From: Hymenobacter metallilatus | GTDB taxonomy: Bacteria > Bacteroidota > Bacteroidia > Cytophagales > Hymenobacteraceae | Reading direction: 5' to 3' | DNA: 64,000 bases | Assembly (NCBI RefSeq): GCF_003944705.1 | Contig: NZ_RWIS01000001.1 | Span: 682,001 to 746,000, forward strand | Part shown: piece after piece, positions 14,562-23,782 of the stretch | Layout: each line of letters begins with the position of its first letter | Position numbering within the stretch: position 1 is the first letter of the stretch | Translations under genes and position numbers: made by a program | Notes under the pieces: model-generated | Database searches by the model: none | Told to the model about the DNA's origin: nothing | The model's input: the letters and a program-made list of their open reading frames with translations, nothing else

Positions 14562-14674
14562 TTTTTTACGTGTTTTTTAGCCGCCCTTTGCAGTGGCTGC
14601 TCCTGTTCCTGGGAGCCGGTCGGCTGGGCATTTTGCGTGTGCCGTAAGTGTATAAGCATACGTGTGATGTAACC
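14562..14674 (+). promoter_or_regulatory. Upstream element of the large GH16 gene, shared with susC and GH64
   Basis: TTTTTTACGTG lies at 14562-14572. GCGTGTGCCGTAAGTG, followed by TATAA, starts at 14635 and TAACC ends at 14674. The same parts, in the same order, precede susC (23632-23741). From the GCGTGTGC start to the -7 box is exactly 104 bases in both. The remainder of the 14398-14892 gap shows no gene. Confidence 0.65.
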
Positions 14675-14714
14675 CTAAAACCCTGTTTTTAGCTTATCTG
14701 CCAGCATTTATACC

Positions 14715-14746
14715 TTGATTTTCTAGACAACACCCCACTACATTTG
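14715..14746 (+). promoter_or_regulatory. Promoter of the large GH16 gene
   Basis: TTG (14715-14717), 21 bases, then TACATTTG (14739-14746) fits the Bacteroidota -33/-7 arrangement. The leader to the ATG is about 146 bases. Confidence 0.7.
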
Positions 14747-14892
14747 GTCAGGCACCAACCCTCCGGCTCCTTGATTTTGACGGAGTCCTGCTTCCGGGCA
14801 TATAGTGGTGCCTGTCCGACTGCTTACCCGCTTCCTTGCTCCCCAGGCACTGGGCGGCTTTTGCCCTATCTACCAAAACACCCACACATTTC

Positions 14893-17800
14893 ATGGAAAC
14901 TTCTACCGCTTCCCCGGGCCGCTGGCTTGGGCGTTGGGCGCGGCTTACCCTGGCCTTAGGCCTGGGCTGGGCCCTCCAACCCACCGCCGCCCAGGCCCAG
15001 TGCAACCAACTCGTCTGGCAAGATGAGTTCAACACGGCCGGCGACTTTGCCAAGTGGCAGGTGTATAATGGCGACGGCTGCAACGTGGGCAACTGCAACT
15101 TCGGCAACGCCGAGCTGCAGGTGTACCGCCCCGCCAACGCCACCGTCACGGGCGGCTTCCTGAACATTGCCACCCGCTACGAAAACTCGGTGGAAGGCGG
15201 GCGTACCTACAACTACACCTCCGCCAAGCTGCAGTCGAAGGTGCCCGCTACCGGGGGCCTCCAGACCTTCAAATACGGCCGCATTGAGGCCCGTATGAAG
15301 CTGCCTTCGGCCCAGGGCGCCTGGCCCGCGTTCTGGATGCTGGCCGACCCCGGCAACTGGCCCTACACGGGCGAGATTGACATCATGGAGGCCAAGCACA
15401 AGAACCCCAAGAGCACGGCCGGCACTATTCATTACGACGCCGGCGGCTGGCGCTTTACCGGCCGCGAGTACACCTCCACCGTGGATCTGTCCCTGGACTT
15501 CCACGTGTACGCCGTGGAGTGGGGCCCCGACCAGATTAAGTGGTTTGTGGACGGCACTCTGTTCCACACGGCTTCGCCCAAAACTACCACGGGCGGCTCC
15601 TGGCCCTTCAACGACGGCAATTTCTACATCATCCTGAACACGGCCGTGGGCGGCCCCGGCACCGGCTTCACGGGCTATACCAACCCCACGCCCGCCGACT
15701 TCCCCGTTACCACCCAGGTGGACTACGTGCGGGTGTACAAAGGCACCTACAACTACGCCGTGCTGGGCGTCGACCAGGTGCATCAGGGCGACCAGAATAA
15801 AACCTTCCGCATGGACGCCATTACCGGCGGCACCTACACGTGGTCGGTGCCCAGCGGGGCCACCATCGTGAGCGGGCAGGGCACCAACGCCATCCAGGTA
15901 AACTTCAGCAGCACCGCCGCCAGCGGCAACGTAACGGCCTCCGTGGCCGTGAGCGGCTGCGCCACGGCTACCTACTCCAAAGCCCTGACGGTAACGCCCG
16001 CCCTGCAGCCGGACCGGGTGTATGAGGACTACGAAAGCAACCGGGTTATTACGTACGGTACCGTAACGGGCACGCTCACGCAGGCCGTGAACAACCCTTC
16101 GGCGGTTATCAACACCTCGGCCAAAGTGGGCCAGTACGTGCGCAATTCTTCGGAGCAGTACGACGTGCTGTACGTGCGCAACCTGGGCATCGGCAACGCC
16201 AACGACTACGTGGCGGGCCGGCGCAAGGTGTTTATTGATGTGTACTCCACGGCTCCGGTGGGCAGCAAGGTGACCATGCAGTTTGAGAACAGCCAGGTTA
16301 CTACGGCCACCAACTTCCCGGCGGGCCGGCACAGCGCCTACCGCGCCTACACTACCCGCCAGAACGCCTGGGAAACCCTGGAATTCGAGTTTGAGAAAAG
16401 CCTCGACGCGGGCACCAACATCTACTCCATCGACAACGTAGCGTTTCTGCTGCAGCCGGCCACCAACTCCGGGGCTACCTTCTACCTGGATAACCTCCTG
16501 ATTAAGAAGCAGCCCGAAGCCCCGGTAGTAGCCACCGAAGTGCTGCAGAACTACGACGGCACGGCCAAGCTGACCTTCAACGCGACCAGTACTAACGGCG
16601 CCTACACGGCTCCCACGGCCAACCCCTCGGCTACCGGCGTAAATACCACCGCCAACGTGGCCCGGTACGTGCGCAACTCCACCCAGCAGTACGACGTGCT
16701 GTTTTTCGATGCCGGCGCGCCGGGCACTGTGATTCAGGACGCGGGTTTGTTTAAGAACCAGACCTACCAGCTGCAGGTGGATGTGTACACCTCGGCCCCG
16801 GTGGGCACGCCCATCAACATTACCCTGCAGAACAAGGCGGCGGCTGCGCCTACGGGCTCGTTCCCGGCCGGCCGCAACAGCACCTACCTGGCCAATACCA
16901 GCAAGCAGAACCAGTGGGAAACCCTCACGTTTGCTTTCAATACCGCCCCTGATGCGGGCACGGCTAACGTGGCCATCGACCAGCTGGCCATGCTGTTCAA
17001 CAGCGGCGCCTTCACCGGCGAAACGTACTACATCGACAACATCCGGATTGCCAAGAAGGCCACCCCGACCTACTCGGCCGGCACCACCTTTGAGAACTAC
17101 GACGCGGTGCGCAACCTGCCGTTGCGGAACGCCAATGGCACTTACGTAGCGGCGGCCAACAACCCTTCGGCCACCGGCATCAATACCTCCGCCAAAGTGG
17201 GTCAGTACACCCGCAACCCGGCCTCGCAGTACGATGCCCTGACCCTAGCCAGCACCCAGATCAAGGACGGCAGCGCCTACGTGGCGGGCCAGAAGGTGTT
17301 TGCCCTCGACGTGTACACCTCGGCCCCGGCCGGCACGGTGGTGTCGTGGCAGCTGGAAAGCAGTGCATCCTCCAACCCCAACAACTATCCCACGGGCCGC
17401 CACAGCATCTACCAGGCCGTGGTGAAGCAGAGCAATGCCTGGCATACGCTCACCTTCACCTACGCCAACTCGCCCGATGCCGGCACCGCGGATGCTGACG
17501 TGGACAACGTGGTGCTGCTCTTCGCCCCGAACTCCACCACCGGCACGGTATTTTACATCGATAACCTGCGCAGCCTCACCGCCAGCACGGCCCCCTCGAA
17601 CGTTGCGCCCACCGTCAGCCTGACCTCGCCGACCAATGGTGCCACCTTCACGGCTCCGGCCAGCATCACCATCAATGCCAACGCCGCCGATTCGGATGGC
17701 AGCATCAGCAAAGTGGAGTTCTACCAGGGCACCACGCTGCTCGGCACCGACACCAGCAGCCCCTACAGCTACTCCTGGACGGGCGTAACGGCCGGCACCT

Positions 17801-19299
17801 ACAGCCTCACGGCCAAAGCCACCGACAACGCCGGGGCCGTAACCACCTCCGGGGCCGTGAGCGTAACGGTGGGCTCCACACCCGCCGCCCAGACCATTCC
17901 GGGCAAGATTGAGGCCGAGAGCTTCACGGCCCAGCAGGGCACCGACAAGGAAGCCACCACCGACACCGGCGGCGGCCAGAATGTAGACTACTTCGAAACC
18001 GGCGACTGGCTGGACTACGCCGTGAACGTAACCGCCGCCGGCTCCTACACCGTGGATTTCCGGGTGGCCTCGGCCAATGGGGGCGCCACCCTGCAGCTGC
18101 GCAACAGCGCCGGCACGGTGCTGGGCAGCATCAACGTGGGCAACACCGGCGGCTGGCAGAGCTGGCAGACCATTAGCACCACCGTAACGCTGCCGGCCGG
18201 CCAGCAGACGCTGCGCCTGTTTGCCCAAACCTCCACCGGCTGCAACGTCAACTGGCTCAACTTCGCCTCGGCTACGCAAACGGGCACCAACCTGGCCTTG
18301 AACAAGCCCACCTTTACCTCGTCCACTGAAACCAGCGGTACGCCCGGCTCGGCCGCCGTGGATGGCAACACCACCAGCACCCGCTGGGCCAGCGCCTTCG
18401 CCGATCCGCAGTGGATATACGTGGATCTGGGCGCCAGCTACAACGTGAGCCGCGTGAAGCTGACCTGGGAAGCTGCCTACGGCAAAGACTACCTGGTGCA
18501 GGTTTCTGCGGATGCTACCAACTGGACGACCATTAAAACGGTAACCGGCAACAGCACCCTCACCAACGACCACACCGGCCTGACCGGCACCGGCCGCTAC
18601 GTGCGGATGTACGGCACGGCCCGCGCCGTTATCAACGGAGCCAGCTACGGCTACTCCCTGTATGAGCTGGAAGTATACGGCACGGCGGCCAGCGGCGGCG
18701 GAACCGGCAGCACCGCCTGCACCGGCACCGTAGCCAACGGCGACTACAGCTACGAGGTATCGACCACCAACGGTACCGTGAGCTGGAAGTTCATTCCGCT
18801 TGGCCCCATTGCGGGCAGCAGCATGGCCCTTATCTATGTGAAAGTGGGCACCGGCGGCTATACCGGCTACAACATGACGGCCGCGGGCAGCAACTTCACC
18901 TTCGCTCAGGCCCAGGCCAGCGGGGCGGCCCTCTCGTTCTATTTCACCTACCGCGTGGGCACTACCACCGCCGAGCGTAACTCCAGTGCCACCCCGCACA
19001 GCTACACGGCCGGCGCTATCTGCACTGGCAGCCGCCCGGCTCTGACTACCACCACGGTGGCCGCACCGGAACACCAGCTCTACCCCAACCCTGCCAGCAC
19101 CCACCTGACGGTGCCAGTGACCGGGGCAGGCACCATTACCATTACGGATGCTCTGGGCCGCGTGGTACTCACGCAGGCAGTAGCCGCACAGCAGCCTACG
19201 GCTACGGTGGATGTCCACACGCTCCGGCCTGGTATGTATTTCCTGCGTGTGCGCCAGGCCAGCGGCGCGGCTACGATACAGCAGTTTGCCAAGGAGTAA
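14893..19299 (+). CDS. Multimodular secreted GH16 beta-1,3-glucanase with CBM6, F5/8C, CBM56 and T9SS sorting domain
   Basis: The product has 1468 aa. After a signal peptide (cut near residue 36, AQAQ) comes a GH16 domain to about residue 280 with the catalytic motif E161-I-D163-I-M-E166, typical of laminarinases. Then follow a PKD-like segment (about 290-370) and three tandem modules of about 170 residues (about 373-540, 547-722, 726-895). The tandem modules share NPSA, Q-Y-RN, YDVL/YDAL, DVYTSAPVG and a YIDN(I/L) ending. Next are an Ig-like domain (905-995), a CBM6 (1002-1130), an F5/8 type C / CBM32-like domain (1130-1268), a CBM56 (1276-1378, beta-1,3-glucan-binding) and a T9SS sorting domain (LYPNPAS ... 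LRPGMYFLRV). I used the ATG at 14893 because it directly precedes the signal peptide. It is first in a run of glucan-utilisation genes and has its own promoter and upstream element. Confidence 0.92.
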   Translation: METSTASPGRWLGRWARLTLALGLGWALQPTAAQAQCNQLVWQDEFNTAGDFAKWQVYNGDGCNVGNCNFGNAELQVYRPANATVTGGFLNIATRYENSVEGGRTYNYTSAKLQSKVPATGGLQTFKYGRIEARMKLPSAQGAWPAFWMLADPGNWPYTGEIDIMEAKHKNPKSTAGTIHYDAGGWRFTGREYTSTVDLSLDFHVYAVEWGPDQIKWFVDGTLFHTASPKTTTGGSWPFNDGNFYIILNTAVGGPGTGFTGYTNPTPADFPVTTQVDYVRVYKGTYNYAVLGVDQVHQGDQNKTFRMDAITGGTYTWSVPSGATIVSGQGTNAIQVNFSSTAASGNVTASVAVSGCATATYSKALTVTPALQPDRVYEDYESNRVITYGTVTGTLTQAVNNPSAVINTSAKVGQYVRNSSEQYDVLYVRNLGIGNANDYVAGRRKVFIDVYSTAPVGSKVTMQFENSQVTTATNFPAGRHSAYRAYTTRQNAWETLEFEFEKSLDAGTNIYSIDNVAFLLQPATNSGATFYLDNLLIKKQPEAPVVATEVLQNYDGTAKLTFNATSTNGAYTAPTANPSATGVNTTANVARYVRNSTQQYDVLFFDAGAPGTVIQDAGLFKNQTYQLQVDVYTSAPVGTPINITLQNKAAAAPTGSFPAGRNSTYLANTSKQNQWETLTFAFNTAPDAGTANVAIDQLAMLFNSGAFTGETYYIDNIRIAKKATPTYSAGTTFENYDAVRNLPLRNANGTYVAAANNPSATGINTSAKVGQYTRNPASQYDALTLASTQIKDGSAYVAGQKVFALDVYTSAPAGTVVSWQLESSASSNPNNYPTGRHSIYQAVVKQSNAWHTLTFTYANSPDAGTADADVDNVVLLFAPNSTTGTVFYIDNLRSLTASTAPSNVAPTVSLTSPTNGATFTAPASITINANAADSDGSISKVEFYQGTTLLGTDTSSPYSYSWTGVTAGTYSLTAKATDNAGAVTTSGAVSVTVGSTPAAQTIPGKIEAESFTAQQGTDKEATTDTGGGQNVDYFETGDWLDYAVNVTAAGSYTVDFRVASANGGATLQLRNSAGTVLGSINVGNTGGWQSWQTISTTVTLPAGQQTLRLFAQTSTGCNVNWLNFASATQTGTNLALNKPTFTSSTETSGTPGSAAVDGNTTSTRWASAFADPQWIYVDLGASYNVSRVKLTWEAAYGKDYLVQVSADATNWTTIKTVTGNSTLTNDHTGLTGTGRYVRMYGTARAVINGASYGYSLYELEVYGTAASGGGTGSTACTGTVANGDYSYEVSTTNGTVSWKFIPLGPIAGSSMALIYVKVGTGGYTGYNMTAAGSNFTFAQAQASGAALSFYFTYRVGTTTAERNSSATPHSYTAGAICTGSRPALTTTTVAAPEHQLYPNPASTHLTVPVTGAGTITITDALGRVVLTQAVAAQQPTATVDVHTLRPGMYFLRVRQASGAATIQQFAKE

Positions 19300-19387
19300 G
19301 GCCCACGGCCGGCCGGAGCCGCTGCAACCGCTCCGGCCGTGCCCGCTCGGCAACTCCCCGATATACGAGTGAGAAAAAGCGGAAACG

Positions 19388-19415
19388 GGGCGGAGTTTCT
19401 CCGCCCTGTTTTTTT
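19388..19415 (+). terminator. Rho-independent terminator after the large GH16 gene
   Basis: GGGCGGAG-TTT-CTCCGCCC forms an 8-bp stem with a 3-base loop, followed after one base by a T-run. It separates the GH16 and GH5 transcripts. Confidence 0.88.
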
Positions 19416-19462
19416 CTCCCTCCCCACCCACCTGCTCTCTTTTCCTTTTAATACGAACTGCT

Positions 19463-21337
19463 ATGATTTGCCGAAACAGGCCGGTACCGGGCCAACGCAA
19501 GGCGTCTGTTTATCTGGGGTGTATAGGGCTACTGCTTGGCGGCCTGCTGGCAACGGCCAGTCCGGCCAGCGGCCAGCGGCTCAGCCCTCTGCACGCGGCC
19601 GGCCCCAAAATTGTGAATGCCAGCGGCCAGGAGGTGGTATTGCGGGGCTACAACGTGGGCGGCTGGCTGCTGCAGGAAAGCTACATCCTCGGCACCGACA
19701 CACTCAACAGCCAGTGGCGCATCAAGCAGGGCCTGCTGCGTACCATGTCGGAGGCTGAGATGGAGAAATTCTACCGCCAGTACCGGCAGCAGTTCATTAC
19801 CAAAGCGGATATTGATTTTCTGGCCCGGCAGGGCTTTAATTGTGTCCGCCTGCCCCTGCACTACGACCTGTTCCTGACCCCGGCGCAGCGCCACGCCCGC
19901 ACCGAAGTTATCCGGGACCCGCACAACGAATCCAAGCTGACGGCTTACGTGCAGCAGCTCAGCCAGTGGTACGATACCGGCCAGCTGTTTGCCCAGCCCC
20001 GCAGGCTGGAAGGCATCCGCTACATTAATGAGGTGGTGAAATGGTGCGCCGCCAACAACCTGTACGTGGTGCTGGACCTACACGCGGCCCCCGGCGGCCA
20101 GGGCACCGACCGGAACATCAACGACAACTTCCGGCCCCTGGACTTGTGGAAACGCCACGATGCCCAGGGCCGCCTGTTGTACCAGGACATAACCGTACGC
20201 CTCTGGGAAATGCTGGCCAGGCAGTACCGCAACGAGCCGGCCATTGCCCTGTACGACCTCATCAACGAGCCCCATAATCTGAACGCAGCCAATGGCCTGT
20301 CGGCTGATAATCAGGAGCTCAATACCCTGTACTCCCGGCTGATTGATGCTGTACGGGCTCAGAACGACCAACACCTGATTCTGCTGGAAGGCAACGGCTA
20401 CGGCAACGAGTACACCAACCTCACACCCGATAAGCTGAGGGTGAAGAGCACGGCCAACCTGGCCTACAATGCCCACCGCTACTGGTGCCCCAACACGGCG
20501 GAAGCTTCCGACCCCAACCCCAATCAGATTAACCTGCTGAGCAACCTCACGGCCTTCCGCGACACGTGGCAGGTGCCGGTGTGGGTAGGCGAAACCGGCG
20601 AAAACTCCAACGAGTGGTTTGCCGCCGCCGTGCAGGGCCTCAATGAGCGGGGCATTGGCTGGGGCCACTGGAACATCAAGCGCGTCGATTCGGGGGCGGG
20701 CCTGCTGCGGATAGCTCCGTACGGTAGCCTGCTCACCCCGGAAGGCCGGACAACCTTGCTGCGCAATGCTCAGTTTGCCCGCTGCCAGATAAACCGCGAC
20801 GTAGTGGCAGCCCTCACCCAACCTGCGGCCCGTCAGCCCTTCACCCCGCTTACCATCCCTGGCACCATTGCTGCCACCGACTACGACCTGGGCCGCGACG
20901 GGGTAGCCTACCACGACGACTTTTCGGCCCGCACCGACTACCGGGACTACACTCCCCACAACCAGGGCGGGGCTTACCGCAACGACGGCGTGGACATTGC
21001 CCGCTGCCCCGACATGCCCAATGGCTTTGCCGTGCAACAACTGACGGCCGGTGAGTGGCTTACCTACACCGTTACAGTAGCAACACCCGGCGTTTACCGG
21101 GTTGAGCTGCGCGTGCAGCCTGGTACCGAAACCGGGCGACTTAGTCTGCAAATGGGTCCGACCAGCATGGGTACCGCCGTTGTGCCTCCCGGCTCCGACT
21201 GGACTACCGTTGCCCTCACTACGGCCGCCCTGCCGGCGGGCCAACATACCCTGCGGCTGCGGGTGGAGGCGCCGGTAAATCAGTTGGGTTGGCTGCGGTT
21301 TGCCCCGGTAAATTCGGTGGCCGGGCCGGGTGAGTAA
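19463..21337 (+). CDS. GH5-family exo-beta-glucanase-like enzyme with C-terminal CBM6-type domain
   Basis: The 624-aa protein has a signal peptide (about residues 1-37, ending ASGQ). Its (beta/alpha)8 GH5 domain shows VLRGYNVGGWLLQE, NCVRLPLHYD, VVLDLHAAPGGQ, the acid/base in LINEPHN (E269) and the nucleophile in VGETGE (E377). A carbohydrate-binding domain of CBM6 type follows (VDIARCPD ... AGEWLTYTV ... HTLRLRVEAP). The first half resembles glucan exo-1,3-beta-glucosidases of GH5, which would suit a beta-1,3-glucan locus, but linkage specificity is inferred. There is no T9SS domain, unlike GH64 and the large GH16, so it is probably periplasmic. The sensor gene follows after 36 bases, so both may share a transcript. 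Confidence 0.88.
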   Translation: MICRNRPVPGQRKASVYLGCIGLLLGGLLATASPASGQRLSPLHAAGPKIVNASGQEVVLRGYNVGGWLLQESYILGTDTLNSQWRIKQGLLRTMSEAEMEKFYRQYRQQFITKADIDFLARQGFNCVRLPLHYDLFLTPAQRHARTEVIRDPHNESKLTAYVQQLSQWYDTGQLFAQPRRLEGIRYINEVVKWCAANNLYVVLDLHAAPGGQGTDRNINDNFRPLDLWKRHDAQGRLLYQDITVRLWEMLARQYRNEPAIALYDLINEPHNLNAANGLSADNQELNTLYSRLIDAVRAQNDQHLILLEGNGYGNEYTNLTPDKLRVKSTANLAYNAHRYWCPNTAEASDPNPNQINLLSNLTAFRDTWQVPVWVGETGENSNEWFAAAVQGLNERGIGWGHWNIKRVDSGAGLLRIAPYGSLLTPEGRTTLLRNAQFARCQINRDVVAALTQPAARQPFTPLTIPGTIAATDYDLGRDGVAYHDDFSARTDYRDYTPHNQGGAYRNDGVDIARCPDMPNGFAVQQLTAGEWLTYTVTVATPGVYRVELRVQPGTETGRLSLQMGPTSMGTAVVPPGSDWTTVALTTAALPAGQHTLRLRVEAPVNQLGWLRFAPVNSVAGPGE

Positions 21338-21373
21338 TTAAACACTGCCAGGTTTTCGTACCTTGAAGTCACC

Positions 21374-23377
21374 ATGAAGCTCGTAAATTCCCACCTCCCA
21401 GCGCGTCGGGCTGCCTGGTTTTCTTTCCTGACGCTAAGTAGCTTTCTGTTTCTGACCCTAGTATGCAGCCAGCCCACCAGTGCGGGCCCTGCCGATACCC
21501 TGCGGGTGAACCCCGCGCTGGAAGAGTTGTTTGTCGACCCCGCCTTCTATAGCGTACTGGAGGACCCTACCGGCCGGCTCACCCTCGACGACGTGCGGCA
21601 GCCGGCCCGCTACCGGCAGTTCCAGGCCGGTAACCGGTTGCCCACCACTACTATGGAGCACCCCGGCGCGGCCTATTGGCTGCGGCTTGTTATCCGGGCG
21701 GAGGGCCAGCTCAGCCAGCACTGGTACTTGGAAATGTTCGACTCCCACCTGAACAGCGTGGCCTTCTTTCCGGCCGATGGGGCGGCCCCTACCATCACCG
21801 GCTCCGACCTGCCTCTGCTCACGCGCAAGTTTCCGTACAAGAACTTCCTGTTCCGGCTGCCGCTGCAGGCAGACCAAACCCAGACCTACTACCTGCGGCT
21901 GGTTTCCAGCTCCAAAACCACCTTTCTGAGCCGCCTGCGCACCGAGCAGCCTTTGGCCATCCACTTCCAGACGGAGTATGGCCTGCTGGGCGGATTTTAT
22001 GGTGTGTTGCTCATTATGGTAGTGTATAACCTCTGCCTCTACCTCTTTATCGGGGAGCAAACCTACCTGCGTTACGTGCTGTACGTGCTCAGCTGCAGCC
22101 TCGTGTTTCTGTCGGAGGATGGGCTGGGCTTTCAGTACCTGTGGCCGGAGTACCCAGCCCTGAATGAGCTTATTGTGGCTGGCTCCCCCATTCTGTTGCT
22201 GCTCACGTTCAGCTACTACGCCCGCCAGTTTCTGGATATGCCCCAGCGCCTGCCGCACTTTGACCGGTGGGTGCGTGGCATCGTGTTTATGAGTGTAGTT
22301 GGTTTGGTGATTGATGCGGTTTGGCTGCACTCGGGCTGGGGGTTTTGGTTTTACCTGCTGCCCTACGGCCTCATTTACTACGCGGCGGTGCGGGTATGGC
22401 AGCGTGGCCAGCGCACGGCCCGCTTTTTCCTGCTGGCCCACGCCCTGGTGGCCATCAGCGTCGGGTTTCTGATTTTGCGCAAGCTGGGCATCAGCACCTT
22501 CACCAATACGGCCACGGTGTATAGCATGAACGTGGCCTTTGTGATTGAGGTGGTGGTGCTGTCCTATGCCCTGGGTGAGAAAATCAAAGCCATTAAGGAT
22601 GCCACCATCCGGGCCCAGGACAAGCTGGTGAAGCAGTTGCGCAAGAAACATTTGGTGCAGGGCCAGCTGGTCGACCAGCTTCAGCGCAACCAGGAGCTCA
22701 AGGACCAGCTGAACACCGAGCTGGAAGGCCTGGTAGCCCAGCGCACCGACGAGTTGCGCCAGCAGAGCGACACCATTGCGGCCCAGAACCGGGAGCTGCT
22801 CCAGGCCAACGGCTTGCTGGCCCTGCAGTCGGCGGCCATTGAGAAGCTGAACACGGAGCTACAGCGCGACCTGCAGGAAGTGAAGACGGCCCGTGTGCTC
22901 TCCAAGGAAGTGGACTTTGGCGAGTTCAGCCAGATTTACCCCGACAAGGATGCTTGCCTGTCCTACCTGGCCAACCTGAAATGGGCCGAGGGCTACCAGT
23001 GCCGCAAATGCGGGCACGAGAAATACTGCGACGGGCGGGAGCCCCACTCCCGGCGCTGCACCAAGTGCCGCTACGTAGAGTCAGCCACCGCCTACACACT
23101 ACTGCAAAAGTGTAAGTTCTCCATTATCAAGGCTTTCTACGCCGTTTTTCTGATTTACACCCACAAGGGCAACTACTCCTCCCAGGAGCTTTCCCGCCTG
23201 CTCGACCTGCGCCAGGGCACCTGCTGGAGCTTCAGCCAGAAGGTGCTGGAAGCCATGCGCCGCCGCCGCCACGCCCCCGACTTCGACGAAAACGAAGGCT
23301 GGACCCACGTGCTGCTGGATGCTACCAGCACGGAGCCGGAAGAAAGTGTGGCCACTGAAACCATGGTACAGGAATAG
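21374..23377 (+). CDS. 7TM-DISM membrane sensor fused to an IS1595-type transposase zinc ribbon / helical domain
   Basis: The 667-aa product has a signal peptide (about residues 1-37) and a periplasmic 7TMR-DISMED2 domain (about 40-195; YWLRLVI, WYLEMFDSHL). Seven membrane helices follow (about 203-400; YGVLLIMVVYNLCLYLF to FVIEVVVLSYALGEKI), then a coiled coil (about 405-515). The C-terminal region (about 520-640) matches the N-terminal zinc-ribbon domain of IS1595-type transposases: ACLSYLANLKWAEGYQC, cysteines 543/546 and 562/565 as two CxxC pairs, then helices ending SSQELSRLLDLRQGT and FSQKVLEAM. No DDE catalytic domain follows, and there is no histidine kinase, GGDEF or phosphatase domain. 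A membrane-tethered DNA-binding regulator is the natural reading. It sits between the GH5 and susC genes, so it may control the glucan locus. The function itself is inferred. Confidence 0.85.
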   Translation: MKLVNSHLPARRAAWFSFLTLSSFLFLTLVCSQPTSAGPADTLRVNPALEELFVDPAFYSVLEDPTGRLTLDDVRQPARYRQFQAGNRLPTTTMEHPGAAYWLRLVIRAEGQLSQHWYLEMFDSHLNSVAFFPADGAAPTITGSDLPLLTRKFPYKNFLFRLPLQADQTQTYYLRLVSSSKTTFLSRLRTEQPLAIHFQTEYGLLGGFYGVLLIMVVYNLCLYLFIGEQTYLRYVLYVLSCSLVFLSEDGLGFQYLWPEYPALNELIVAGSPILLLLTFSYYARQFLDMPQRLPHFDRWVRGIVFMSVVGLVIDAVWLHSGWGFWFYLLPYGLIYYAAVRVWQRGQRTARFFLLAHALVAISVGFLILRKLGISTFTNTATVYSMNVAFVIEVVVLSYALGEKIKAIKDATIRAQDKLVKQLRKKHLVQGQLVDQLQRNQELKDQLNTELEGLVAQRTDELRQQSDTIAAQNRELLQANGLLALQSAAIEKLNTELQRDLQEVKTARVLSKEVDFGEFSQIYPDKDACLSYLANLKWAEGYQCRKCGHEKYCDGREPHSRRCTKCRYVESATAYTLLQKCKFSIIKAFYAVFLIYTHKGNYSSQELSRLLDLRQGTCWSFSQKVLEAMRRRRHAPDFDENEGWTHVLLDATSTEPEESVATETMVQE

Positions 23378-23408
23378 CTCCTTAACGAGCCACAATTACA
23401 CCGGGCGT

Positions 23409-23457
23409 TAACTCAGAGCAGCAGCTTTTGCTGTTGCTCTGAGTTGACGCTTTTTTT
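23409..23457 (+). terminator. Rho-independent terminator after the sensor gene
   Basis: AACTCAGAGCA-GCAGC pairs with GCTG-TTGCTCTGAGTT around a TTTT loop. It is followed after five bases by a run of seven T. It closes the GH5-sensor unit ahead of the susC promoter. Confidence 0.85.
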
Positions 23458-23631
23458 GCAGGCGCCCGGATTCGCCGGCTCTTACCTGCCCATGTATCCA
23501 GCCGGCCGGACCGACGTGTGCAGTAAAAAAATCCGGCATGTTCGCCTTCCATACTATTTCAGTAGGTAAGTGCACACTTAGTGAGAAATATGTGTAGAAA
23601 AACTTGTCCTTAACAGGTGTTTTTTTGATTG

Positions 23632-23741
23632 TTTTTTACGTGGTGCCCTACTTCCGAAGGAATGCCCATTGCAGAGTTTTGAGGGCGTAAGTATTGTTTT
23701 TTGCGTGTGCGGTAAGTGTATAAACCACTTGTGAAGTAACC
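23632..23741 (+). promoter_or_regulatory. Upstream element of susC, shared with GH16 and GH64
   Basis: TTTTTTACGTG is at 23632-23642. GCGTGTGCGGTAAGTG, followed by TATAA, starts at 23703 and TAACC ends at 23741. The first 21 bases of the core differ from the GH16 copy at one position. The rest of the 23378-24089 gap holds only the terminator, this element and the promoter. Confidence 0.65.
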
Positions 23742-23782
23742 TCGAAAACCGCCTTTCTGGCTAAATCAGGCGGTTTTTTCTA

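Noticed and set aside
14956..19500. Long antisense reading frames opposite the large GH16 gene (also opposite SusC, the amylases and M16)
   Set aside because: They are Gly/Ala/His/Val-rich, lack domain motifs, and arise from the GC-rich codon bias of the sense genes.
22900..23377. A separate IS1595 transposase gene downstream of the sensor
   Set aside because: The zinc-ribbon part is in the same frame as the 7TM sensor with no stop or start between, and the DDE catalytic domain and terminal repeats are missing.
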